Assembly (NCBI RefSeq): GCF_028864635.1
Contig: NZ_CP104850.1
Location: 62,001 to 126,000 of the forward strand
DNA: 64,000 nt
DNA from: Cloacibacterium sp. TD35
GTDB lineage: Bacteria > Bacteroidota > Bacteroidia > Flavobacteriales > Weeksellaceae
Reading direction: 5' to 3'
The notes beneath the pieces are model-generated. The model was not told where the DNA came from and searched no databases. It saw nothing but the letters and a program-made list of their open reading frames with translations. Both the position numbers and the translations under genes were made by a program. Position 1 is the stretch's first letter; each line of letters opens with the position of its first letter. Shown one piece after another: positions 26,381 to 35,347 of this stretch.

Positions 26381-28009
26381 TTATTGTTTTACTATTTTCT
26401 GAGAAACTGTTTCTCCGTTTACATTTCCTTTGATGATATAAACCCCTTTCGCTAGAGAAGAAATATCTAAAGCAGTACCATTTTCTACAGAAGCAGATTT
26501 CACCACTTGTCCATTCATATTAACAAACTGTACATTCGCTTTAGCTCCAAAATTCAATACATCTTTAACAACAGTATTTTTAACCAAGTTGATTTTTGAT
26601 TTATTCAAATCGTTTACAGCAAGATTAGATGTTATAGTTACATTATCTATATAATAAGTTGTTGTTTTCAAATCAACAGAATTCCCTAAATATTCAAATG
26701 CTAGGAACCCAACCCCACTGTATGAAGTTAAATCTAGAGTTTCTGTGTTAAAAGCTACAGCGTTACCAGCATCACCTGTAGTAATAGTTTTTAAGAGATT
26801 TTTTTGCATTGGCTGTCCATCCACCAATTTAAATAAATAAACATTAAGAGTAGCTCCGTTAGTATAAATTCCAGCCCAATCAAATTTTACAGTATTTTTT
26901 GAAATCTGATCAATATTGATTGCTGGAGAAATAAGTAATGATATATAATTGCCAGTTCCACCAAAAGCGGTCATCTGAGCAGCATTAGTAGATAGTGCAG
27001 AAATAAGTTTTACACTCCAAAGCTTACTAATATCTTGAGCAAAATTAGTCCACCCTGTTATTGCAGTCACATCAGCTGCATAAGATTGAAAATTTTCAGA
27101 AATACCTGTTACAGGAGTTCCTACTGCTAAACCATATGGGTTAACAGGGTCTAACGCATTACCTGTTAAAGTAACATTCGCTGTTGCTGATCCACTAGTA
27201 ATAGTTAATGTTGCTGATTTAGCTCCTGTAGAAGTTGGTGAAAACACAACATTTAAATTCCCTCCAGTTGTTGTTAATGTGCCAGTCGCATTAAACATAG
27301 ATGCATCTGTGCCAGTAATAGTATACGTTGGATTAGATGGTAAATTCGTTCCTGTAACTGATAAAGTTTTTGTACTAGACGACTCATTAACGATTACATT
27401 ATTCATATTTAAAGTTGAACTTGTTGTAATTACAGGAGCCGTTTTATCATAAATTTTAATATCATCTACTCTAAACTGTGAAGATGTGACTGTATTTGTA
27501 AATCTAATACCTAAATTACTAGTAGACGGAATTGTACCTGTTGGTGTTATTAAAGTCCAATTTGATGTACCTGTACCTGTAGCTCTAGTATATGACAACT
27601 GAGTCCAAACTGGTATAGCTTGAGTCAAATCAGATACTTCAACCTTCAATTCATTATTACTTCCCGTTACACTTTTATAATGACCAAAAGACATCTCCAA
27701 ATTAGAAGCGGCAATACTAGATGTATTAATTCCTGAAATCATGAAGTATTTACCCGCTACTGAATTGGTAAAAAAAACGTTTGCTGATCCAGATGCTCCA
27801 GAATATCCAGTAGATGCAGTTGAAATTCGCACATCCGCATCTCCACTATAAGTAATCCCAGAACTTATACCATTTTGATAACCTGTATAATCGGCAACAG
27901 TAGGATAAGGAGATGATGATGGTGCAATAGTACCAATATTTTCAGAATAAATTTGTGCATTAGCAACAAATCCTATTACTGCGATTAATAGAGTAAAGAT
28001 TTTTTTCAT
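26381..28009 (-). CDS. Secreted T9SS type A sorting domain protein with Ig-like and jelly-roll-like domains
   Basis: 542 aa. Signal peptide 1-18. The N-terminal part (about 20-190) is a beta-sandwich-like segment rich in S/T/G. Residues about 190-285 are an Ig-like fold with the VTGTNLP and VFSPTSTGAKSATLTI pattern seen in choice-of-anchor and ASPM-like repeats. About 295-455 is a second beta-rich domain (choice-of-anchor J/DUF5017-like, from FQSYAADVTAITGW). The last 75 residues are a type A sorting domain ending ETVSQKIVKQ, which directs export through the T9SS and surface anchoring or release. Function unknown. Confidence 0.8.
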   Translation of the reverse strand: MKKIFTLLIAVIGFVANAQIYSENIGTIAPSSSPYPTVADYTGYQNGISSGITYSGDADVRISTASTGYSGASGSANVFFTNSVAGKYFMISGINTSSIAASNLEMSFGHYKSVTGSNNELKVEVSDLTQAIPVWTQLSYTRATGTGTSNWTLITPTGTIPSTSNLGIRFTNTVTSSQFRVDDIKIYDKTAPVITTSSTLNMNNVIVNESSSTKTLSVTGTNLPSNPTYTITGTDASMFNATGTLTTTGGNLNVVFSPTSTGAKSATLTITSGSATANVTLTGNALDPVNPYGLAVGTPVTGISENFQSYAADVTAITGWTNFAQDISKLWSVKLISALSTNAAQMTAFGGTGNYISLLISPAINIDQISKNTVKFDWAGIYTNGATLNVYLFKLVDGQPMQKNLLKTITTGDAGNAVAFNTETLDLTSYSGVGFLAFEYLGNSVDLKTTTYYIDNVTITSNLAVNDLNKSKINLVKNTVVKDVLNFGAKANVQFVNMNGQVVKSASVENGTALDISSLAKGVYIIKGNVNGETVSQKIVKQ

Positions 28010-28034
28010 AAGCTATTTTTTATATTTACAATCC

Positions 28035-28042
28035 CAAAATTA
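28035..28042 (-). promoter_or_regulatory. Putative -7 element (TAATTTTG)
   Basis: TAnnTTTG match on the minus strand, 26 bases before the start at 28009. Confidence 0.35.
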
Positions 28043-28102
28043 CAAATAATATATTATAAACAGGATTTTTTAATTCTAATTTAACGTTAATTAATTATCA
28101 AC

Positions 28103-28133
28103 AAAAAAAGCTAAATGAAATTCATTTAGCTTT
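28103..28133 (-). terminator. Terminator of the 332-aa T9SS protein gene
   Basis: Stem GCTAAATGA (28110-28118) pairs with TCATTTAGC (28122-28130), flanked by AAA/TTT pairs. The A run at 28103-28109 gives Us in the minus transcript. Confidence 0.7.
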
Positions 28134-28159
28134 AGTTTTTCAATAAAAATAAATTAAAT

Positions 28160-29158
28160 TTATTTTTTAATCACTTTTAGAGATACTTTCTCACCATTTA
28201 ATTCAGCAGTAACTACATAATTACCTTTTGGCAAAGATGACACATCTACATTAGAATTTTGAGCTGAAATCATATTAGATTTCACCAATTTCCCGTTTAC
28301 ATCATATACTTTCACAGAAGCATTACCTTTGGTTTGGAAAGACATTGTATTGTCTATTATTGTATTTTTAAGGAAAATATTTTTTGTTTTTGATATGCCA
28401 TTAACAGAAAGAGTAGAATTCTTAGGAGTTAAAGAAAAATCGTCAATTGCTAAACCATCATCATTCCCAGAAACATTTACATCTACAAAGCGAATCCAAA
28501 AACTTTGACCAACTCCAATATTCAAACCTGAAATAGTATTAGATAGAGTTGTTCTATAAGCTGCATCATTACCATTCCTTAGCCCTACAGTCCCACTAAG
28601 GTTAGTAGTTTCATACATTAATGCATTAACAGAAGTCCATGTTCCAGTAGTAAGAGAGGTAGCATCTGTACTATATTCGAAAGTAATCTGATCTTTAATT
28701 GTAGTACCTCTAGCTGGGTCAAATCTCCATTCTTCACCAACGTAAGAAATTTCTAATTGATCAATTATATTACCTGTATCATTTTTAAATTGCGCTCCAT
28801 ACTTTGATAATAAATTACTACTTGCAATAGATCCTAAAGCTCTTTCAGTAGAAGAAGAAGCACCAAAGCTATAAGTATCACCAGTTGTTGAACTACCTGT
28901 ACCTGCTGTATAAATTCCATCTGCATTAGTGGTAGACTCAACAAAATACCATCCAGAGAGACTCCCAGCTGGAAAAGTCACACTAACAACTTTACTACCC
29001 GATGAACCTGTTGTAGTACTTGTACCTGTTCCTGTACCTGAATTTGCTAAACCATCAAAATCTTGAGTATAGGATGTATTAAGTGCTGTTAAACTTACTT
29101 GGGAATAAGAAAAACTCGCTAAAGACAATACACTTAAAAGAGTAAATATTTTTTTCAT
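28160..29158 (-). CDS. Secreted T9SS type A sorting domain protein, function unknown
   Basis: 332 aa. Signal peptide 1-19 (MKKIFTLLSVLSLASFSYS), almost the same opening as the next gene's MKKIFTLL. The body starts with TALNTSYTQDFDGLANSG, a beginning common in Bacteroidota beta-sandwich surface proteins that bind or accompany nucleases and lamin-tail domains, followed by a low-complexity G/T/S stretch. A metal-site-like LAIDDFSL lies near residue 240. The final 75 residues form the type A sorting domain (KVYDVNGKLV, then SLPKGNYVV) ending SLKVIKK. Separate terminator, so transcribed independently of the neighbouring sorted protein. Confidence 0.8.
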   Translation of the reverse strand: MKKIFTLLSVLSLASFSYSQVSLTALNTSYTQDFDGLANSGTGTGTSTTTGSSGSKVVSVTFPAGSLSGWYFVESTTNADGIYTAGTGSSTTGDTYSFGASSSTERALGSIASSNLLSKYGAQFKNDTGNIIDQLEISYVGEEWRFDPARGTTIKDQITFEYSTDATSLTTGTWTSVNALMYETTNLSGTVGLRNGNDAAYRTTLSNTISGLNIGVGQSFWIRFVDVNVSGNDDGLAIDDFSLTPKNSTLSVNGISKTKNIFLKNTIIDNTMSFQTKGNASVKVYDVNGKLVKSNMISAQNSNVDVSSLPKGNYVVTAELNGEKVSLKVIKK

Positions 29159-29290
29159 AAATTGTTTTTTTTAAAAATTTTTTACTAAAATAATACCATT
29201 TTATTGAATTAATGATAAAAAAAATATTAATTTATAATTTTTTTTCCACAATAATCATCATTTTTTTTAGTTACTTTTACAGAGCGGTTT

Positions 29291-29297
29291 ACAGGGG
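29291..29297 (+). repeat. Candidate target-site duplication, left copy
   Basis: ACAGGGG, repeated in direct orientation at 31030-31036 on the other side of the IS. Confidence 0.6.
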
Positions 29298-29301
29298 TAA
29301 C

Positions 29302-29314
29302 TGTTGCACAACTC
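29302..29314 (+). repeat. Left terminal inverted repeat of the IS
   Basis: TGTTGCACAACTC, perfect inverted match to 31014-31026. Confidence 0.8.
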
Positions 29315-29353
29315 CCATTTTTAGAAATACTATTTCAAAAACATAAAATTTTG

Positions 29354-29381
29354 ACCTCTTTAGAAGCAATTTTAGAGAGGT
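29354..29381 (-). terminator. Possible terminator inside the IS, after the transposase
   Basis: ACCTCTTTA (29354-29362) can pair with TAGAGAGGT (29373-29381) with one G-T wobble, 8 bases after the transposase stop, followed by a short U-rich tract on the minus transcript. Confidence 0.4.
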
Positions 29382-29388
29382 TTGTTTT

Positions 29389-30963
29389 TTAGTTAACGGT
29401 CAAAATTATAAAATTGGGGGTGCTTAAAATTGAGTTGTTGATGCTTTGAAAGACTGTTTTCATAAAAGCAAAGCACTTCCCTTGTTTTAGGGAAATAACT
29501 TGAGCTAAAATACTCGATTTTTTGATGGTAAAGCGCAAGTATTTTTTCAAGTTGTACGTTAAACTTGCCATTAATACGTGTTTGTTTGCGTTTTTGATTC
29601 CTCGTGTATTGACTCTCTTCATGTTCGTAAAGTTGACTAACGTTCCAATCACAGGTTCGACTGTTTTACTTCTTATTCTCGACATTTTTTTGGCATATTT
29701 TTCATTCTGTGTAAGCTTTTGATGCATGCGGTCGTAATGTTCTTTATGGATGCTGTCGTCTAGCTTTTTGAACTTGGTGCTTTTACCACAACAAGGTTCT
29801 CTTAGTGGACAGTTTTTACAATCTGTTTCACTGCTTCGGTAGGTGCGTTTGGTGTAGCCTTTACTATCGGTTTTTTCGCCTTTGAAAAGCAGTTTGGCTT
29901 GGTTGCCTTCGGGTTTTGTGCATTGGTAATAGTTTTCTTCTTTGTGGAAGGTAAATCCTTCGCGCTCGGGTTTGTATTGTCCAAAGTTGGGTATGTAGGC
30001 GTTGATATTTTTTTCGTGTAAATACGCCAACGATTCTCCACTGCTGTAACCACCATCGGCTAAAAGTTCTTGTAACTTTATTCCGTTTTCCTTTAGGTTT
30101 TCTTCTGTGAGTTCTACAATTTGTTCTAAACACTGACTGTCTCTTTTATCCGCAAAATCTGAACACGCTCCTGTAATGACATGGTGCGCATCGTCTACTA
30201 CGATTTGTCCAAAATAATTTAATTGTCGCGCTTTGCCTGGTTTTACACTCACTCTAGCATCGCTATCTGTAGGTGAATAATGCGTATGATTCGATACATA
30301 TTTTGGACGAATGATGTTCCCAAATTCATCTATTTTGTCTTTTCCTGTAGCGTTAGGCATTCCTTTATACGCTTCTGCTTTCCAAGCGTGGTGCTGCTCT
30401 ACCAACTTCTTCCTTGCACTGGTGGTTTTAAATTCGCTGTTTTCTTCTAATTCGTTTACAAAAGCACTAACATCTTCCAAAACTTCCTTCTCTACTAAAC
30501 TATCCATACTGGCGTTGGCTTTGATGAAAACGCTGTCCACCGCTTGTCGTTTTCCACGAACCATGCCTTTAGAAACGCACATTTTCAAGACTTCTTTAAA
30601 CAAGTTTAAAAACACTTCTTCGCCATATAAACCGCGAGTTCGGCTAATGGTACTGTGCCAAGGAAGTTGCTCATGTACATCATAACCTAAAAACAAGCGT
30701 ATCGATAAGCTATCACTACAAAAAGCAATTAATTGTCTATCTGAATTGATATTGTTTAAATATCCCACCAACAATATCTTAAAGAAAACTACAGGATCTA
30801 TACTCTCCTGTCCTTCCTTACCATAATACTTTTGAGTTGCTTTATAAATGAAATCTAAATCGAGTTCGGTTTGCAATTTTCTGTAAAAATTATCCTCGGG
30901 AACTAGGTCTAATAAATTGACCGATACAAATAATTGTGGTCCAAAACTCTTCTTGCCTTGCAT
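29389..30963 (-). CDS. IS1182-family-like DDE transposase
   Basis: 524 aa, apparently intact. The N-terminal helical DUF772-like part includes FFKILLVGYLNNINSDRQL and LPWHSTISRTR. The catalytic DDE fold has the first Asp in QAVDSVFIKANAS, the second in ELLADGGYSSGES, and the glutamate in SKTVEPVIGTLVNF. A cysteine cluster (CKNCPLREPCCGKS) just before the third acidic residue is typical of this family. The start lies 66 bases inside the right end of the element. No frameshift is visible, so the element may still be active. Confidence 0.88.
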   Translation of the reverse strand: MQGKKSFGPQLFVSVNLLDLVPEDNFYRKLQTELDLDFIYKATQKYYGKEGQESIDPVVFFKILLVGYLNNINSDRQLIAFCSDSLSIRLFLGYDVHEQLPWHSTISRTRGLYGEEVFLNLFKEVLKMCVSKGMVRGKRQAVDSVFIKANASMDSLVEKEVLEDVSAFVNELEENSEFKTTSARKKLVEQHHAWKAEAYKGMPNATGKDKIDEFGNIIRPKYVSNHTHYSPTDSDARVSVKPGKARQLNYFGQIVVDDAHHVITGACSDFADKRDSQCLEQIVELTEENLKENGIKLQELLADGGYSSGESLAYLHEKNINAYIPNFGQYKPEREGFTFHKEENYYQCTKPEGNQAKLLFKGEKTDSKGYTKRTYRSSETDCKNCPLREPCCGKSTKFKKLDDSIHKEHYDRMHQKLTQNEKYAKKMSRIRSKTVEPVIGTLVNFTNMKRVNTRGIKNANKHVLMASLTYNLKKYLRFTIKKSSILAQVISLKQGKCFAFMKTVFQSINNSILSTPNFIILTVN

Positions 30964-31006
30964 ACATAAATTTACGAAATACCCCGTTTTTATACAAGTT
31001 TATTTG

Positions 31007-31014
31007 TATATTTG
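31007..31014 (+). promoter_or_regulatory. Outward-facing -7 element (TATATTTG) at the right IS end
   Basis: Exact TAnnTTTG box whose last base is the first base of the right inverted repeat, reading out of the IS. The predicted start near 31021 lies 20 bases before the GTG at 31041. It is the only clear candidate promoter for the outer-membrane gene. No TTG at -33. Confidence 0.45.
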
Positions 31015-31026
31015 AGTTGTGCAACA
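31014..31026 (-). repeat. Right terminal inverted repeat of the IS
   Basis: Reverse complement of 29302-29314. Its last base is the A of an ATG that is in frame with the next gene. Confidence 0.8.
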
Positions 31027-34000
31027 TGCACAGGGGTTTTGTGAAAAAAAAATTATTGGTATTATTCATTTTTTGTAGTGCTTTTTTTACAAAAGCACAG
31101 ATTTTCACATGGAAAAACCCCAATTTCCCTACCCAAGACTCTTTAAAAACAGACTCTCTCCTATCAAAAAAACTGACTGGTGATTTTTTCAGAAAAGATA
31201 CCGCCAATTTTGTTTGGAAAGAAAAGAAAATCCTTTACGATGAATCGGTTTTGGTTAAGAAAAATTCTCGTTCACAAATTCTTGGCGACTTAAACGCTAA
31301 AGGTTCCATCATTAGAGGAATCACTTTCGGGAATAACCAAGGGCAATCGGTGCAATCTTCAATGGATATGCAAATTGCTGGAAAGCTGAGTAAAGATGTT
31401 TCCATTCTCGCGAGCATTTCAGACCATAATTTGCCGATTCAAGCGGATGGTTATACCCAAACTTTACAGGAATTTGATAAAATCTATCTTCAACTCAATA
31501 TTAAAGACAGAAGCATTTTAAAAGCAGGACATCTTGATTTGCAAGACGACCAAACCTACTTTGGGAGATATCAACGCAGAAGTATGGGAATTGGATTCCA
31601 AACTAATTTTGGGAAAGACAACAAAACTTTTCTGGATTTTTCAGCAGGAGTTGCCAGAAGTGAATTTAACCGAATTCGCTTTCAAGGCGTGGAAGGAAAC
31701 CAAGGGCCATATCGTTTAAATGGCAAAAACGGCGAAAATTTCATCACTATTCTTTCGGGTTCTGAACAGGTTTTCATCGATGGAATTCTCATGAAACGTG
31801 GCGAAAACCAAGATTACACAATCAATTACAACACGGGAGAAATTACTTTCACGAGTTTTAGACCGATTTTCAAACAGAATTTCATCACCATTTCCTACAA
31901 TTACACGATCCGAAACTACAACCGTTTCATCGTAACTTCATCAGTGAAACATCAAACAGAAAAACTGAAACTTTCCTTTGATGCTTTTCTAGAAAACGAC
32001 AATAAAAACGCTCCACTTTCACTCAATTTATCCAAAGAAGACGAGCAAATTTTGGCCAATGCAGGAAACAATCAAGACTTAATGTTGGCTCCTTCTGCTG
32101 TGGTTACAGAATACGATGTGAACAAAATTTTGTACAAATTGATACAAAGCCCACAAGGAAATTATTACGAATTTTCCATTGACAAAGCGGAAACCTTGTA
32201 CAACGTTTCTTTTACTTACTTTGGAGTTGGAAAAGGAGATTATAAACTAAAACAATCTACTAATAACGGAAGAGTTTTTGAATTTGTAGGCGCTGGAAAC
32301 GGCGATTTTTCTGCACTTAGAAAGTTGCCTTCTCCGCAGAAATCTCAAGTATTTTCTACTTCGGCAGAATATACTTTTAACAAAGGAAAAATTGGTGGAG
32401 ATTTCTCTTTGAGTAATTATGATGTTAATTTATTTTCATCTAAAAACAACGACCAGAATACAGGTTTTGCAGGAAGAATTTTCGGGAATAAAATCTTTAC
32501 CAAAAACAATTGGAGCGGAACAGTTGGTGCAGAATTTCAGAGAATTTCTTCGCAGTTTCATATTTTAGATAGAATTAATGATGTGGAATTTTCCAGAGAT
32601 TTTAATCTAAATCAAGAATTTAACCAAATCACACAAAACAGATTGATTTTCAGTGTTGCAAACCAATGGAAAAACACCAATTTTATTAATTACAAACTGA
32701 ATTACCTAAACGAAAAACAAAGTTATAACGGCATTAAAAACGATTTAGATTTTAAATTTCTAAAGAAAAAAATAGAAACTCGAGGAAATTTATCTTACCT
32801 AAATACCACTTCAGATTTTCAAGACACAAAATTTGCAAGAGGAAATGTTTCCACTGAATTTTTAGGCAAAAAAGGAAGCTGGAGTTTTGGCGGAAGTTTC
32901 GAGCATAATGTGAAGAATTTTAACCAAACTAAAACACTTGATGTTACCAGTTTTTCCTGGAAAGAAGTTTTTGTTCAAAAAAGAGTTGGCGACAGTTTAC
33001 GAACCAAATTGTTGGCAAAATCTTATTTCAGAGCCAATGATTCTGTGCGTGATAATGCTTTAAAAAAAATGAATAATATTCTCGGTTTAATGCTGGAAAG
33101 TCAGTTGATTAGAACCGAAAAAACACAACTTTCCACTCTCGTTCATTATAGAAAATTTTTCTACGAAAATGAATTAAAAACGCAATTTAATTCAGATTTT
33201 GTGATTGGAAACATTCAGTACAATCAACAATTTTTCAAAAACGGAATGCGTTTACAAGCGTTTTATGAACTCGGAAACGGACAAGAAGCACAGCGAGAAT
33301 TCCAGTATTTAAAAGTAACAGACGGACAAGGAATTTACAAATGGACGGATTATAATGGCGACGGAATTCAGCAGTTAGATGAGTTCGAAATTGCAGAATA
33401 TGCTGATTTAGCGCAATATATAAGAGTTTACACGAATACTGTAAAATACACACCTTCCAACAAAAATAAATTGCAACTTTCGCTTTCGGTGAATCCTTAT
33501 ATTGTTTTTAATTCTGACAATCAGTTTTTAAGACGTTGGAATTTTAACATTTCACTCAATGCCCAAAATTCCTTCTTCAAAGAAGACCGAATTTTAGAAT
33601 TTAATCCATTTAAAACCGAAAATAATCAAATTTTAAAAAATCAGAATTTGCTATTTTCTGTACTTTTCAATCCGACCGAAAAATCTGGCTGGAACGGAAA
33701 TTATCGTTTTATCGACAATCAAAATTTAGTCAATGCCAACTTCAGCATCGAAAAGAAAAACACGCAAACTCATTTGGTCAATTTTGGATATTGGTTTAAT
33801 AAAAATCTCCGCGCAGATTGGGAAAATCAGTTGCAGAATTACCAATCTTCGTCACAATTATTCAAAACACGCGATTACACTTTAAACATCTACGAAACCA
33901 AGCCAAAATTGGTTTACAAACTTTCAGAAAGCATACAAACCGAAGTTTCTACCGCTTATAAAATCAAGGACAGAAAAGACGGTGCAGAATTCTTAAAAAC

Positions 34001-34274
34001 CTTTGATGCCACTGGAACTTTGCAATGGGAAAAACAGAAAACTTCCATCCGTGGAAATTTCAGTTTCATCAATAATGATTTCACAGGAAACGCTTTCAGC
34101 ATTGTAGGAAATCAAATGCTCGACGGATTAAAACCTGGCAAAAACCAGGTTTGGAGCGTTATTCTTCAACAAGCATTAAACTCTTTCCTTCAACTCAATG
34201 TGAATTACGAAGGCAGAAATTCTGGTGAAAGAACAATTCATATCGGAAGTGTGCAAGTTCGTGCTTCATTCTAA
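31026..34274 (+). CDS. Large outer-membrane beta-barrel-like protein of unknown function, start altered by IS insertion
   Basis: About 1080 aa with a signal peptide (KKKLLVLFIFCSAFFTKAQ). The early part has GSIIRGITFGNNQGQSVQS, then a segment GSEQVFIDGILMKRG...DYTINYNTGEITFT that recurs in large Bacteroidota surface proteins, then many alternating strands up to a terminal phenylalanine (VQVRASF), typical of outer-membrane barrels. I do not recognise a named family. Two starts compete: ATG at 31026, whose A is the last base of the IS inverted repeat, and GTG at 31041, directly before KKKLL. GTG is probably the original start, and the ATG exists only because of the insertion. dusB follows 23 bases downstream. 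Confidence 0.7.
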   Translation: MHRGFVKKKLLVLFIFCSAFFTKAQIFTWKNPNFPTQDSLKTDSLLSKKLTGDFFRKDTANFVWKEKKILYDESVLVKKNSRSQILGDLNAKGSIIRGITFGNNQGQSVQSSMDMQIAGKLSKDVSILASISDHNLPIQADGYTQTLQEFDKIYLQLNIKDRSILKAGHLDLQDDQTYFGRYQRRSMGIGFQTNFGKDNKTFLDFSAGVARSEFNRIRFQGVEGNQGPYRLNGKNGENFITILSGSEQVFIDGILMKRGENQDYTINYNTGEITFTSFRPIFKQNFITISYNYTIRNYNRFIVTSSVKHQTEKLKLSFDAFLENDNKNAPLSLNLSKEDEQILANAGNNQDLMLAPSAVVTEYDVNKILYKLIQSPQGNYYEFSIDKAETLYNVSFTYFGVGKGDYKLKQSTNNGRVFEFVGAGNGDFSALRKLPSPQKSQVFSTSAEYTFNKGKIGGDFSLSNYDVNLFSSKNNDQNTGFAGRIFGNKIFTKNNWSGTVGAEFQRISSQFHILDRINDVEFSRDFNLNQEFNQITQNRLIFSVANQWKNTNFINYKLNYLNEKQSYNGIKNDLDFKFLKKKIETRGNLSYLNTTSDFQDTKFARGNVSTEFLGKKGSWSFGGSFEHNVKNFNQTKTLDVTSFSWKEVFVQKRVGDSLRTKLLAKSYFRANDSVRDNALKKMNNILGLMLESQLIRTEKTQLSTLVHYRKFFYENELKTQFNSDFVIGNIQYNQQFFKNGMRLQAFYELGNGQEAQREFQYLKVTDGQGIYKWTDYNGDGIQQLDEFEIAEYADLAQYIRVYTNTVKYTPSNKNKLQLSLSVNPYIVFNSDNQFLRRWNFNISLNAQNSFFKEDRILEFNPFKTENNQILKNQNLLFSVLFNPTEKSGWNGNYRFIDNQNLVNANFSIEKKNTQTHLVNFGYWFNKNLRADWENQLQNYQSSSQLFKTRDYTLNIYETKPKLVYKLSESIQTEVSTAYKIKDRKDGAEFLKTFDATGTLQWEKQKTSIRGNFSFINNDFTGNAFSIVGNQMLDGLKPGKNQVWSVILQQALNSFLQLNVNYEGRNSGERTIHIGSVQVRASF
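31030..31036 (+). repeat. Candidate target-site duplication, right copy
   Basis: ACAGGGG, direct copy of 29291-29297. It lies between the two candidate starts of the outer-membrane gene. Confidence 0.6.
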
Positions 34275-34285
34275 ATCGTTTTGCT

Positions 34286-34293
34286 TATTTTTG
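34286..34293 (+). promoter_or_regulatory. Putative -7 element (TATTTTTG) for dusB
   Basis: Exact TAnnTTTG box ending 4 bases before the ATG at 34298. If used, transcription would start at or next to the ATG, giving a leaderless mRNA. Confidence 0.35.
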
Positions 34294-34297
34294 CAAA

Positions 34298-35293
34298 ATG
34301 GTAAAAATAGGCAACATAGAACTTCCTGATTTTCCGCTTTTATTAGCACCTATGGAAGATGTGAGTGATCCTCCTTTCCGCAGATTATGCAAATTACACG
34401 GCGCAGACTTAATGTATTCAGAATTTATTTCTTCTGAAGGCTTGATTCGTGATGCGATGAAATCTAGGAAAAAACTGGATATTTTTGATTACGAAAGACC
34501 TGTAGGAATTCAGATTTTTGGCGGCGATGAAGAAGCGATGTCACTTTCTGCCAAAATTGTAGAAACTGTAAATCCTGATATTGTGGACATCAACTTCGGT
34601 TGTCCCGTGAAAAAAGTAGTTTCCAAAGGAGCCGGAGCTGGCGTTTTGAAAGATGTAGATTTAATGGTTCGTCTCACTAAAGCTGTGGTAAATTCTACAC
34701 ATCTTCCTGTTACGGTGAAAACGAGATTAGGTTGGGATGTTGATACAATTAATATTGAAGAAGTAGCACTCAGATTGCAAGATGCAGGAATTAAAGCGTT
34801 GACGATTCACGCAAGAACCAGAAGTCAAATGTACAAAGGTGAAGCAGATTGGGAATATATTTCTAAAATCAAACAAAATCCTAATATTGAAATTCCGATT
34901 TTTGGAAATGGTGATATTGATTCTCCTGAAAAAGCTTTAGAATACAGACAAAAATACGCTTGTGATGGAATGATGATTGGTAGAGCGGCGATTGGTTATC
35001 CTTGGATTTTTAATGAAATTAAACATTTTTTTGAAACGGGAGAAAAATTACCAGAACCAACGATTTCTGACCGACTTCTTGCCGTAAAACAACACGCAGA
35101 ATGGAGTGCAGAATGGAAAGGCGAAAGATTAGGCTTGATAGAAATGCGACAACATTACAGCAATTATTTCCGTGGAATTTCTCATTTTAAAGAATTTAAA
35201 ACCAAATTTTTGCAAGTTTTAAGTTTGGAAGAATTTTATGAATTGTTAGAAGAAACGGAAGAATTTTATAAAAACAAAATCGAAATTTTATAA
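34298..35293 (+). CDS. dusB: tRNA-dihydrouridine synthase
   Basis: FMN enzyme that reduces specific uridines in tRNA to dihydrouridine, using NADPH. N-terminal TIM barrel begins with LLLAPMEDVSDPPFRRL. The catalytic acid is C102 in NFGCPVKKV. FMN contacts are TVKTRLGWD, IHARTR and FGNGDI, and GMMIGRAAIGYPW closes the phosphate site. The C-terminal helical tRNA-recruiting domain covers about 245-331. The GAGAGVLKD loop and overall length of 331 aa fit DusB. Stands between the outer-membrane gene and exodeoxyribonuclease III on the same strand. Confidence 0.92.
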   Translation: MVKIGNIELPDFPLLLAPMEDVSDPPFRRLCKLHGADLMYSEFISSEGLIRDAMKSRKKLDIFDYERPVGIQIFGGDEEAMSLSAKIVETVNPDIVDINFGCPVKKVVSKGAGAGVLKDVDLMVRLTKAVVNSTHLPVTVKTRLGWDVDTINIEEVALRLQDAGIKALTIHARTRSQMYKGEADWEYISKIKQNPNIEIPIFGNGDIDSPEKALEYRQKYACDGMMIGRAAIGYPWIFNEIKHFFETGEKLPEPTISDRLLAVKQHAEWSAEWKGERLGLIEMRQHYSNYFRGISHFKEFKTKFLQVLSLEEFYELLEETEEFYKNKIEIL

Positions 35294-35302
35294 ATTTAAT
35301 TC

Positions 35303-35335
35303 AATCCTTCAAGGATTTAAAATCCTTGAAGGATT
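35303..35335. repeat. Double palindrome (perfect 15-bp inverted repeat)
   Basis: AATCCTTCAAGGATT (35303-35317) and its exact complement (35321-35335) with a 3-base loop. Each arm is also nearly self-complementary, so the stretch can fold as one long hairpin or two short ones. There is no T run, so it is a weak candidate terminator between dusB and xth. It may be a copy of a dispersed intergenic repeat. Confidence 0.8.
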
Positions 35336-35347
35336 ATTTATATAACT

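Larger units (their letters stand above)
29298..31029 (-). mobile_element. IS1182-family-like insertion sequence, complete
   Basis: About 1.73 kb with one transposase gene. A 13-bp perfect inverted repeat, TGTTGCACAACTC, lies at 29302-29314 and, inverted, at 31014-31026. ACAGGGG stands just outside on both sides (29291-29297 and 31030-31036), in direct orientation, and is taken as a 7-bp target duplication. With that reading the inverted repeats are 4 and 3 bases inside the ends. The exact ends could be a few bases different. Confidence 0.8.
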
